18,976 nt of DNA from Alphaproteobacteria bacterium (GTDB lineage Bacteria > Pseudomonadota > Alphaproteobacteria > Sphingomonadales > Sphingomonadaceae), in contig JAGWQR010000290.1 in assembly GCA_028869975.1 (NCBI GenBank), positions 1-18,976 on the forward strand, in the 5' to 3' direction. The translations under genes and the position numbers were made by a program. This document shows, piece by piece, positions 1-7,005 of this stretch (its first letter is position 1; every line of letters starts with the position of its first letter). The notes beneath the pieces are model-generated. The model was not told where the DNA came from, made no database searches, and saw nothing but the letters and a program-made list of their open reading frames with translations.

Positions 1-68
1 AGTGCGAACGCTTCATCCCAATGCACCCGCTCGGGACAATCGGGCACGTTGAAACGGTCATGGCGCAT
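1..68 (-). CDS. 5' end of an unidentified gene downstream of the ParB-like gene (partial)
   Basis: On the minus strand two overlapping start codons follow the ParB-like gene. The ATG at 68 opens a frame beginning MRHDRFNVPDCPERVHWDEA, which runs off the window and has a protein-like mix of acidic, basic and aromatic residues. The ATG at 61 opens a second frame beginning MTVSTCPIVPSG. A GAAGGG stretch is better spaced (about 7 nt) for the start at 61 and is almost touching the start at 68, so the frame cannot be settled from 20 codons. The product is not recognised. Its position on the same strand, about 50 bp after the ParB-like stop, suggests it belongs to the same accessory operon. Confidence 0.4.
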   Translation of the reverse strand, partial: MRHDRFNVPDCPERVHWDEAFA

Positions 69-82
69 TCCCTTCGAGAGGG

Positions 83-113
83 GCGCGGAGGGCAGACTTT
101 CCACCCTCCGCGC
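83..113 (-). other. Intergenic hairpin after the ParB-like gene
   Basis: GCGCGGAGGG (83-92) and CCCTCCGCGC (104-113) form a perfect 10-bp GC-rich stem with an 11-nt loop, between the ParB-like stop codon (121) and the next start (61 or 68). There is no T-run on either side, so it is not a classic intrinsic terminator. It may be a transcript-stabilising or attenuating hairpin, but its function is inferred from position only. Confidence 0.5.
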
Positions 114-120
114 ATCGCGA

Positions 121-2262
121 TCATTCGGCAGCGATGGAGGGGAGTTCTTCGTCCTCGCTTTCCTCGGGCTCCTCATCGTCGCCGTCATTGGTGAGGAATG
201 CCGGCAACGCCGCTTCCCCCTCATCCTGATCGACAAGGGCGGCGCCGGAGATGCCATCCGGGTCGGCAAGCCGCAGTGGCTCCGGCAACCAGCCAGAATC
301 CGCGAGCAGGCGTTCGGCCTCCTTCGCCATGTCGCCCTTCTTCATATGGTCGATGAGCTGGGCTGCGCGTTCGCCAGCGCCTTCGCGCACGGCCTCGATG
401 ATGCGGGACTTGGTCACACGGCCGAGGTAGTTGCCGACAGTCGGTCGCCATCCGACCTGCACCATATCCAGGCCGGTTTCCCGCGCGAGGCGGTCGGCCT
501 GGTCAAAGCGCAATTGCAGACCGTACTCGCTGACGCCCGAACCGATGTAGGGATTGGGCCGCTCGTAAAGCGCGTTGACGCCATAGCTCACGCAGTGGGC
601 GAGGAGCGCCAAACGGTTCTCCTCGTCGAGCCTGGTCAGCCAGTCCCACAGAGCGGTGTCATCGGCAGGGATGCGGCTTTTCCAGTGCTCGTTGCGTTCG
701 TCGACCGACTTGACCGACAGACTGTCGCCCAGTTCCTCGGCCTGGGCCGGGAAGAAGATGTGGCGGACCTGCGCCTCGAGTACTCCGCTCATCGAGCGGT
801 GGTGGAAGGCATCCGACACGAGCTTGTGAAGCAATGCCGTCATCGCGATCCGCGGATTCTGGGCAACCGCATCGCGCAATGCCAGGGTGCGGTGGGCGGT
901 CAGCTCGGTCACCAGGCGTTCGGGCAGCGGCTTGATGCCGTCTTCCTCTTCTTCCTCAGCGGGAACAGGCTGGCCGCCCACGGTGACGACGACAGGTCGG
1001 ATAGCCTGAGCTAATGTCGGTTCGCTGTGCCCAATCTCGCCGGTCCCGTCGTCATCACGGTCGGATGCGACCCGTGCCTCATCTTCAGGTCGGACATATC
1101 CGCGCTCGGCGATCAGCGATCCGTTCGAGTCGATGGTGACGAACACGCCGGCGTTGGCGATCTCGGCGGGGTCATAGCGCATGGGCCGGTTGTCGAGTGC
1201 CTCCAGGGCTGCCTCGATTTCACCGAGCCGTTGATCAATTTCATCGGGCAGCTCGTCGGCGTCCTCGTACTGGTCGGTCAGGCGATCGAGTTCGGCTTGC
1301 AATCCGGCGCGCGTGGCCTGCTCCTCGTCGGTCATGTCGAGCGGCGTGCCGATGAGCTCACGCATTGCGTGCGTGACGCCGTAGGGGATGCTGAGGCTTG
1401 CCTCGACCCACTTCCATCCCTCCGTGGCGATCCGGTCGGCCTCGACGCGAAGCTTTTCGGCAACAAGCCGGTCAAGCAGGGCCACATCCTGGAGCCAACC
1501 GCCATCATCGGACTGGAACAGATCGCGCAGCACGATACCGCCGGCTGCTTCGTAGGTTTCGAGCCCAACGAAAAGCGCACGCTTGTCCAAGGCCCGGACG
1601 GTAGTTTCGGTGAGCATCCGCCGAATCTGCCAGGGTTCCTTCTGCCAGCTGTCCCGGATCGCATCCCAGACCTGCTCCTGGCGCGCGTGGTCTTCCGAGA
1701 CGGTGAAGGCCATCAGCTGCTCGAGGGTCATGCCGTCGTCGGCGTAGACCTCAAGCAAACTGGGCGCGGCGGCCGCGAGGCGCAGGCGCTGCTTTACAAC
1801 ATTGACGCCGACAAAGAAGGCCGCAGCGATGGCTTCTTCGGTCATGCCCTTGTCCCGCAAGGCCTGGAAGGCGCGGAACTGGTCGAGGGGATGGAGCGGT
1901 GCGCGTTCGATATTCTCGACCAGCGAGACTTCATCGATGAGGATGTCGCTGGCGGCATCGCCGACGACGCAGGGCACAGGCGTAGTGCGGGCGAGGCGCT
2001 TCTGCTTGGCGAGAAGTTCGAGCGCACGATAGCGGCGCCCGCCCGCTGGCACCTCGAACATGCCGGTTTCGACGCCGTCTGCGTCCAGCACCGGTCGGAC
2101 GTGCAGTGACTGGATGAGACCGCGCCGGGCGATGGATTCGGCCAGTTCCTCGACCGACACGCCGGCCTTCACGCGCCGGACATTCGATTGGCTGAGGACC
2201 AGCTTGTTGAAGGGGATGTCGCGCGACGACGACAGGGTGATCTTCTGGGCAGCGGTTGCCAT
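121..2262 (-). CDS. Large ParB-like (ParB/RepB/Spo0J family) DNA-binding protein, plasmid or integrative-element type
   Basis: This 713-aa protein has a ParB N-terminal nuclease-like/CTPase-type domain: a segment with SNVRR (26-30) and GLIQSLHVRP (48-57), then GGRRYRAL (74-81), the box II nucleotide-contact motif, and ENIER (116-120), the box III equivalent. A helix-turn-helix-like segment follows at about 139-165. The rest (about 200-660) is not a chromosomal ParB C-terminus. It contains a possible charged coiled coil (about 315-360), and the protein ends in a strongly acidic tail rich in E and D. Chromosomal ParB proteins are about 300 aa, so this matches the much longer ParB-domain proteins seen on alphaproteobacterial plasmids and integrative elements. 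The ATG at 2262 is preceded by GGAG with 8-nt spacing. No parA or parS is visible, so a role in partition is not shown; a regulatory or element-maintenance role is equally possible. Confidence 0.85.
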   Translation of the reverse strand: MATAAQKITLSSSRDIPFNKLVLSQSNVRRVKAGVSVEELAESIARRGLIQSLHVRPVLDADGVETGMFEVPAGGRRYRALELLAKQKRLARTTPVPCVVGDAASDILIDEVSLVENIERAPLHPLDQFRAFQALRDKGMTEEAIAAAFFVGVNVVKQRLRLAAAAPSLLEVYADDGMTLEQLMAFTVSEDHARQEQVWDAIRDSWQKEPWQIRRMLTETTVRALDKRALFVGLETYEAAGGIVLRDLFQSDDGGWLQDVALLDRLVAEKLRVEADRIATEGWKWVEASLSIPYGVTHAMRELIGTPLDMTDEEQATRAGLQAELDRLTDQYEDADELPDEIDQRLGEIEAALEALDNRPMRYDPAEIANAGVFVTIDSNGSLIAERGYVRPEDEARVASDRDDDGTGEIGHSEPTLAQAIRPVVVTVGGQPVPAEEEEEDGIKPLPERLVTELTAHRTLALRDAVAQNPRIAMTALLHKLVSDAFHHRSMSGVLEAQVRHIFFPAQAEELGDSLSVKSVDERNEHWKSRIPADDTALWDWLTRLDEENRLALLAHCVSYGVNALYERPNPYIGSGVSEYGLQLRFDQADRLARETGLDMVQVGWRPTVGNYLGRVTKSRIIEAVREGAGERAAQLIDHMKKGDMAKEAERLLADSGWLPEPLRLADPDGISGAALVDQDEGEAALPAFLTNDGDDEEPEESEDEELPSIAAE

Positions 2263-2276
2263 GGTGTTTACTCCGC

Positions 2277-2318
2277 GACGGGCTGCCGAGAGCCTCTCTC
2301 TCGACGCCTCAACCCGTC
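2277..2318 (-). promoter_or_regulatory. Nested hairpin in the leader of the ParB-like gene
   Basis: On the plus strand GACGGGCTG (2277-2285) faces CAACCCGTC (2310-2318). On the minus-strand RNA this gives a 9-bp stem including one G-U pair. Inside it CGAGAG (2287-2292) and CTCTCG (2298-2303) form a second perfect 6-bp hairpin with a 5-nt loop. The outer stem ends 2 bases upstream of the likely ribosome binding site (GGAG, 2274-2271 on the minus strand), so it could affect translation of the ParB-like gene or end the upstream transcript. There is no T-run. The structure is seen in the sequence; the function is inferred. Confidence 0.4.
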
Positions 2319-2391
2319 ACGAAGCGAAGCGCCGCCCTCTTCCTCTGAAGGGGCAGCGCAACGCAGGGAAACCGGCACCTGTCCGCCGGAA

Positions 2392-2589
2392 TCAGTGGAC
2401 CCGATCGAGCAGTTTCTTGGCCTTGCCCTCCATGTCGAGGCGGGCATCCTGGTGGGACTTGTCGCGTGCGAGCGCGGTGATGCCCTGAACGAAATCGAAG
2501 ATCGATTCGGGCGGACGTCCTTCCTCGGCGAGCACGGTTTCGATGATCTTGCCCGTCTCGGCCTTGGAAAATCCCCGCGGGGCATGAGG
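2392..2589 (-). pseudogene. C-terminal fragment of an accessory gene, possibly DUF932 family
   Basis: On the minus strand an open frame ends at a TGA (2394-2392), 129 bp before the ParB-like start. Its last ~65 residues run from PHAPRGFSKAETG through AEEGRPPES and IFDFVQGITALAR to DMEGKAKKLLDRV. Residue mix and frame quality are those of a real protein. The GITALAR-type ending resembles C-termini of DUF932 (plasmid and phage) proteins, which often sit just upstream of long ParB-domain genes in alphaproteobacterial accessory DNA. That family call is from memory and uncertain. No start codon exists in frame inside accessory DNA, because homology stops at about 2590 where glmS sequence begins. 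The gene is therefore truncated at its 5' side by the junction. Confidence 0.6.
2573..2582. repeat. CCCCGCGGGG palindrome at the accessory/glmS junction
   Basis: A perfect 10-bp palindrome lies immediately next to the point where the minus-strand accessory reading frame gives way to plus-strand glmS sequence (about 2583-2592). It is read as part of the accessory fragment (residues A-P-R-G). It could be a recombination target or chance in GC-rich coding DNA. Confidence 0.5.
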
Positions 2590-2591
2590 AT

Positions 2592-3914
2592 ATGCTGATA
2601 GGCGCGCGGCTGGGGAGCCCGCTGGTGGTGGGTTATGGGGATGGCGAGGCGTATCTCGGCTCAGACGCGCTCGCGCTCGCGCCGCTCACGCAGCGGATCA
2701 GCTATCTTGAGGAGGGCGACTGGGTGGTCGCCACGCGCGAAGGCGCACAGGTCTATGATGCGGACAACAATCCGGTGACGCACGAAATTGTCGCTTCGGG
2801 CGTGTCGGCGGCGGCGGTTGAGAAGGGGCCGTATCGCCACTTCATGCTCAAGGAGATTTACGAGCAGCCGGTGGTGGTGGCGCAGACTTTGCGCTCCTAT
2901 CTGCGCCGGATCGAGGAGCAGGTGGCGCTGCCGCAGATGGACTTTTCGCTCAGCAGTATTGAGCGCGTCGTCATCATCGCGTGCGGCACAGCCTCCTATG
3001 TCGGGATGATCGGCAAATACTGGATCGAGCAGTTCGCCAGGGTTCCGGTCGAGGTCGATGTCGCGTCCGAGTTCCGTTATCGCGAGCCAGTGCTGGGGCC
3101 GGGCACATTGGGTGTGGTCGTGTCGCAATCGGGCGAAACAGCGGATACGCTTGCGGCGCTGCGCCACATGAAGGCGCAGGGCGTCACCACGGCCGGCATC
3201 ATCAATGTGCCGACCTCCAGCATGGCGCGCGAGGTTGATCTGCTGCTGCCCACCATGGCAGGGCCGGAGATTGGCGTGGCAAGCACCAAGGCGTTCACCT
3301 GCCAGCTCGCGGTGATGGCGGCGCTTAGCGTCAATCTCGCGCGCGCCAAGGGCAAGCTCTCACCCGCCGATGAGGCTGAAATCGTGCGCCATCTCGGCGA
3401 GGCCCCCGCCGGGATCAACCATGCGCTCGCGCATGATGCCGACATCGAGGCGATGGCGCCGCTGGTGGCGCAGGCGCGCGATGTGCTCTATCTCGGGCGC
3501 GGGCCGGATTATCCGATGGCGCTGGAAGGCGCGCTCAAACTGAAGGAAATCAGCTATATCCACGCCGAAGGCTATGCGGCGGGCGAGATGAAGCACGGCC
3601 CGATCGCGCTGATCGACGAGGCGGTGCCGGTGATCGTGCTTGCGCCCTCGGGCCCGCTGTTCGAGAAAACGGTCAGCAACATGCAGGAGGTGCGTGCCAG
3701 AGGCGGCAAGGTCGTGCTGATCTCCGACGCGGATGGCATTGCTGAGGCAGGGGAGGGGTGCCTTGCAACCATCACCATGCCGGTGGTGCATCCGCTGATC
3801 GCGCCTTTGGTTTATGCGGTGCCGGTGCAGCTTCTGGCTTACCATGTCGCCTGCGCGAAGGGCACCGACGTTGACCAGCCGCGCAATCTGGCGAAGAGCG
3901 TGACGGTGGAGTGA
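2592..3914 (+). pseudogene. glmS: 5'-truncated glmS (glucosamine-6-phosphate synthase, isomerase part)
   Basis: Complete GlmS is about 608 aa and makes glucosamine-6-phosphate from fructose-6-phosphate and glutamine. This frame gives 440 aa, beginning at the late glutaminase-domain segment ARLGSPLVVGYGDGEAYLGS and continuing to the canonical end DQPRNLAKSVTVE. Both SIS domains are intact: CGTASYVG (131-138), SQSGETADTL (179-188), STKAFTCQ (231-238), then LGRGPDYPMALEGALKLKE (301-319). Isomerase residues equivalent to E. coli Glu488, His504 and Lys603 are present as E319, H335 and K435. About 168 N-terminal residues, including the glutamine-attacking Cys1, are missing. The frame has stops at 2478 and 2544, and the only start is ATG 2592, with GAGG only 2 nt upstream. 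A product could keep sugar-isomerase activity but not glutamine hydrolysis, so a full glmS elsewhere would be needed for wall synthesis. The 3' end, the usual TnsD recognition region of attTn7, is intact. Confidence 0.9.
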
Positions 3915-3960
3915 CGGGGTAGCCCCACGCCCTCACATGCCCCTCAGGGACACTCGGATG

Positions 3961-4029
3961 CCCGTACAGCGTCCTATTTGGTTCGTTTGGTGCCTAGGTA
4001 GCGCGCGCGTAGGGAATGCGCTGTACGGG
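3961..4029. repeat. 11-bp inverted repeat in the glmS - MFS gap
   Basis: CCCGTACAGCG (3961-3971) and CGCTGTACGGG (4019-4029) are perfect inverted copies separated by 47 bp, inside the 204-bp non-coding space between the glmS stop and the transporter start. The arms could pair in RNA or be paired protein-binding half-sites. They do not match terminal repeats of an IS that I recognise, and no transposase remnant is visible between them. Nothing else is supported in this gap. Confidence 0.55.
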
Positions 4030-4118
4030 ACTTAAAATCGCCGTCCTACATTTCACCGGTGTCAAACCCCTTCCCTTCGCCGCCAAAATCGCGCATTGGA
4101 GGTGAATACGGAGGGGCT

Positions 4119-5738
4119 ATGGCGACTGTAGCAGCAGATCAGGCGGTGGCGGACACAATTGCGGACACCGGCACAATCAACCTGAAGCGCGATTTGCAGG
4201 TCATCCTCGCTTCATCGCTCGGCACGGTGTTCGAATGGTATGATTTCTTTGTCTATATCACCGTGGCGCAGATTATTGCGACCACCTATTTCCCCGCCTC
4301 CAGCCCAACGGCCGGACTGCTCAATGTGCTGCTGATTTACGGGGCCGGATTCGGGATGCGGCCCTTCGGTGCGGCATTCTTTGGCGTACTGGGGGATCGG
4401 CTGGGGCGTAAATTCACCTTCCTCATAACGATTTCGCTGATGGGGCTGGCCACCGCCGCGCTCGGCTTTGTGCCGAGCTATGCCCGTATCGGGATAGCGG
4501 CGCCATTCATTCTTGTGGGGTTGCGGCTGTTGCAGGGGCTGGCGCTGGGTGGTGAATATGGCGGCGCGGCCATTTATGTGGCAGAACATGCCCCGCGTGA
4601 AAAGCGCGGTCTCTATACGAGTTTCATCCAGGCGAGCGTGGTTGGCGGCCTGATCCTGAGTCTTGCCTTGGTGCTGCTCACGACGCGGATTATAGGCATG
4701 GCCGCGTGGAATAGCTGGGGCTGGCGCATTCCTTTCTGGCTGTCGATCCTGCTGCTCGCCATTTCGCTCTGGGTGCGGTTTCAGCTCAAGGAAAGCCCTA
4801 TCTTTCAGGCAATGAAAGCTGCCGAGCAGATTTCTGGCAATCCCTTGCGCGAAAGTTTCAGTTCGGCGCGCAAGTGCGGGCGGATACTGGCGGCGATGAT
4901 GGGCGTTGCGGCGGGGCTGACCGTGATCTGGTATACAGCACAGCTTTATGCGCTTTCGTTCCTGCAATTTTCGTTGCGGCTTGATGATGTAAGTGCGTGG
5001 TTGCTGATTCTGGCGGGCGCGGTCATCAGTCTGGCATGGTTCATCCTGTTCGGCTGGCTGTCGGATAAATGGGGCCGCAAAATCCCGATTCTTGTCGGCT
5101 ATGGCCTGACCCTGTTTGCGCTGTTCCCGCTGTTTCATCTGATGGCGGATGGTGCCAATCCAAGCCTGGCCAATGCCCTGCGCACATCCCCCATCATCGT
5201 GACCGGGAGCAACTGCCAGTATAATCCGTTTGCCAAGGTGCAGGGCACGCAATGTGGCCGTGTACTGGATATGCTTGCCAAACGCGGGCTGCCGTTCAAG
5301 GTGGAAAGCTCCGCCGCCATGCCCGATGCGAGTATCGTCATCGCTAGCCAGAATGTCGATTTTCACGATAAGGCCGCGCTTGATGCGGCGCTCAAGGCCG
5401 CCGGTTATGATCTGGATCGCAAGCCGCCGCGCGGATCATGGGTGCAGATCATCCTTGCGCTCATGCTGCTCAGCCTGCTGTCGGGGATGACTTACGGGCC
5501 GGTTGCCGCCTATCTGGTCGAGCTGTTTCCGGCGCGGGTACGCTATACCTCGCTGTCGATCCCCTATCATATCGGCACAGGGTATTTCGGTGGCTTTCTG
5601 CCGTTCATAACGCAATATATGGTTGCGCGTTCGGGCAATCCGTATCAGGGACTCTGGTATACGATTGGCGTGGTGGCTGTCGCGTTTGTGGTGCTGCTGG
5701 TCGCGTTGCCGGAAACATCAGGCAAGGAACTGGATTGA
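4119..5738 (+). CDS. MFS transporter, metabolite:H+ symporter (ProP/KgtP/ShiA-like) family
   Basis: This is a 539-aa inner-membrane secondary transporter. The opening SSLGTVFEWYDFFVY (32-46) is the signature of the metabolite:H+ symporter branch. The loop 2-3 motif GDRLGRK (92-98), its second-half copy SDKWGRK (315-321), the RLLQGLALGGEYGG segment (136-149) and the ending PETSGKELD also fit. About 12 hydrophobic segments can be placed. Between predicted TM9 and TM10 there is an insert of about 100 residues (342-440), facing the periplasm in the usual topology and holding two cysteines (C366, C379). Family members are normally 430-500 aa. An upstream GTG at 4059 would add 20 residues, but ATG 4119 follows GGAGGGG directly and is preferred; a second GGAGGTGA lies at 4098-4105. 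The substrate is not known. Its stop overlaps the racemase start, suggesting co-translation. Confidence 0.88.
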   Translation: MATVAADQAVADTIADTGTINLKRDLQVILASSLGTVFEWYDFFVYITVAQIIATTYFPASSPTAGLLNVLLIYGAGFGMRPFGAAFFGVLGDRLGRKFTFLITISLMGLATAALGFVPSYARIGIAAPFILVGLRLLQGLALGGEYGGAAIYVAEHAPREKRGLYTSFIQASVVGGLILSLALVLLTTRIIGMAAWNSWGWRIPFWLSILLLAISLWVRFQLKESPIFQAMKAAEQISGNPLRESFSSARKCGRILAAMMGVAAGLTVIWYTAQLYALSFLQFSLRLDDVSAWLLILAGAVISLAWFILFGWLSDKWGRKIPILVGYGLTLFALFPLFHLMADGANPSLANALRTSPIIVTGSNCQYNPFAKVQGTQCGRVLDMLAKRGLPFKVESSAAMPDASIVIASQNVDFHDKAALDAALKAAGYDLDRKPPRGSWVQIILALMLLSLLSGMTYGPVAAYLVELFPARVRYTSLSIPYHIGTGYFGGFLPFITQYMVARSGNPYQGLWYTIGVVAVAFVVLLVALPETSGKELD

Positions 5739-6772
5739 ACAGGAATTGGGTAACACCACTGCGGCTTGATCTGGAAAAGGCGGCGCTGGTGCACAACTGG
5801 CGCTGGCTGACGGCGCAATCCGGTCAAGCAGCGTGCGGTGCCGCAATCAAGGCCAATGGCTATGGGCTTGGCGCTCAGGGTGTGCTGCGCCAGCTTGCCG
5901 GCGCGGGCTGCCGTGATTTTTTTGTGGCAAGCTGGTGCGAGGCGCTGGCATTGGAGGATATGCCCGAGGGCTGCGCGCTTTCCGTGCTGCATGGCGTGCG
6001 TGATGAGGATATGGCGGTGGCGGTGGCATCCTTGGCGCGACCCACGCTCAACTCGCTCGCGCAAATCAGCCGCTGGCGCGAGACGGGCAAGCCCTGCGAT
6101 GTGATGATCGATACCGGCATCAACAGGCTGGGGATTGCACCTGAGGATGTGTTTGGCGGGGCGCTCGACGGGCTGAACATTGACACGCTGATGAGCCATC
6201 TGGCGTGCGCGGACGAGGACAGCGCGATGAACGGGCACCAGTTGGCGGCGTTCCGGGCATTGGCAGGTCGCACAACAGCGCGGCGGCTGAGCCTCGCCAA
6301 TTCGGCGGGGATTTGTCTCGGAGCAGACTATGCGTTTGATCTGACGAGGCCGGGGCTGGCGCTCTATGGCGGGGTGCCGCGCGCCGAGGCGGCGGGACAA
6401 ATCAAACAGGTTGCGCATCCACAGGCGCAAATCCTTCAGCGCCGCATATTGAAGGCAGGCGACAGCATTGGCTATAATGCAACATTCACCGCACAGGTTG
6501 ATATGCCGGTCGCGATTATCAATCTTGGTTATGCCGACGGGATACTGCGCGCGTTTGCGGGCGTGGGGACAGCGGAAGGCGGGCGCTGCGCCATTCTCGG
6601 CCGGGTGTCGATGGATTTGATCGCACTTGACGTATTGGCACTGCCTGAGGCGAAAGAGGGCGACTGGCTGACGCTCGATTATGCTCTGCCAAGCACAGCG
6701 GCGTGCACCGGCCTGTCGCAGTATGAGTTGCTCACCGGGCTGGGCAGCCGGTTCGAGCGGGTGTGGCGTTAG
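5735..6772 (+). CDS. alr: Alanine racemase
   Basis: This PLP enzyme interconverts L- and D-alanine for peptidoglycan in the cytoplasm. The PLP-binding lysine is K39 in AAIKANGYGLG, the arginine of the GINRLG motif is R131, the catalytic tyrosine is in IGYNATF (Y247), and GRVSMDLI (289-296) is the conserved C-terminal beta-domain motif. The length of 345 aa is at the short end for the family. The chosen start is TTG 5735, which shares TTGA with the transporter stop and has AAGGA about 7 nt upstream. No ATG or GTG lies near the N-terminus, and the PLRLDLEKAALVHN segment starting at residue 8 is where family homology normally begins. Residue 201-225 spacing and the LANSAG motif (187-192) also fit alr. 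The racemase appears translationally coupled to the transporter. Confidence 0.93.
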   Translation: MNRNWVTPLRLDLEKAALVHNWRWLTAQSGQAACGAAIKANGYGLGAQGVLRQLAGAGCRDFFVASWCEALALEDMPEGCALSVLHGVRDEDMAVAVASLARPTLNSLAQISRWRETGKPCDVMIDTGINRLGIAPEDVFGGALDGLNIDTLMSHLACADEDSAMNGHQLAAFRALAGRTTARRLSLANSAGICLGADYAFDLTRPGLALYGGVPRAEAAGQIKQVAHPQAQILQRRILKAGDSIGYNATFTAQVDMPVAIINLGYADGILRAFAGVGTAEGGRCAILGRVSMDLIALDVLALPEAKEGDWLTLDYALPSTAACTGLSQYELLTGLGSRFERVWR

Positions 6773-6775
6773 CCC

Positions 6776-6943
6776 CTAAAAATCGATCGCGATGCCCTTT
6801 TTGACCCAATCGCCATAGCGGGTAGGGTCGAGCTTGTCCGGTAGTTTGCGCCCTTCAGCAGGAACCGGCACCGGTGGTGAGGCTGACAAATGTGCCGGGG
6901 CTTTGAGCCAGTCTGGTCGCTTGGTGGGGGGTTTCTGTTTCAC
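6776..6943 (-). CDS. DUF1674 / SDHAF4-like small protein
   Basis: This 55-aa minus-strand gene starts at GTG 6943 and ends with the family signature DPTRYGDWVKKGIAIDF (39-55), preceded by a lysine- and proline-rich segment. DUF1674 proteins are bacterial relatives of the mitochondrial succinate dehydrogenase assembly factor SDHAF4, which protects flavinated SdhA before complex assembly. That role is inferred from the family. In many alphaproteobacteria the gene lies next to rsmB, as here, but it is divergent from rsmB by 62 bp. No ATG is in frame before an upstream stop, so GTG is the only reasonable start. It ends 3 bp after the alr stop, tail to tail. Confidence 0.85.
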   Translation of the reverse strand: MKQKPPTKRPDWLKAPAHLSASPPVPVPAEGRKLPDKLDPTRYGDWVKKGIAIDF

Positions 6944-7005
6944 CGCGCCACGATAGCGCGCCTGGCGTGCATTGTTAAGTCCGCCGCGTCAGGCTAAAGC
7001 GCGCC

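Noticed and set aside
49..2109. Two long plus-strand open frames (321 and 360 codons) opposite the ParB-like gene
   Set aside because: They are antisense shadows of a high-GC coding frame, with no family features and weak start context, while the minus strand has clear ParB motifs.
2268..2585. 105-codon minus-strand frame with an ATG at 2585
   Set aside because: It is in a different frame from the protein-like accessory fragment ending at 2392 and is arginine/serine-rich shadow sequence.
3916..3926. GGGGTAGCCCC as a glmS terminator
   Set aside because: A 4-bp stem with a 3-nt loop and no T-run is too weak to call.
3915..3960. Possible Tn7-type insertion just after the glmS stop
   Set aside because: The attTn7 region is intact, but no Tn7-like end repeats or transposition genes follow; the next gene is a transporter.
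4212..5366. 384-codon minus-strand open frame across the MFS gene
   Set aside because: It is antisense to a well-supported membrane transporter; its product is rich in H, R and Q with no domain, typical of a shadow frame.
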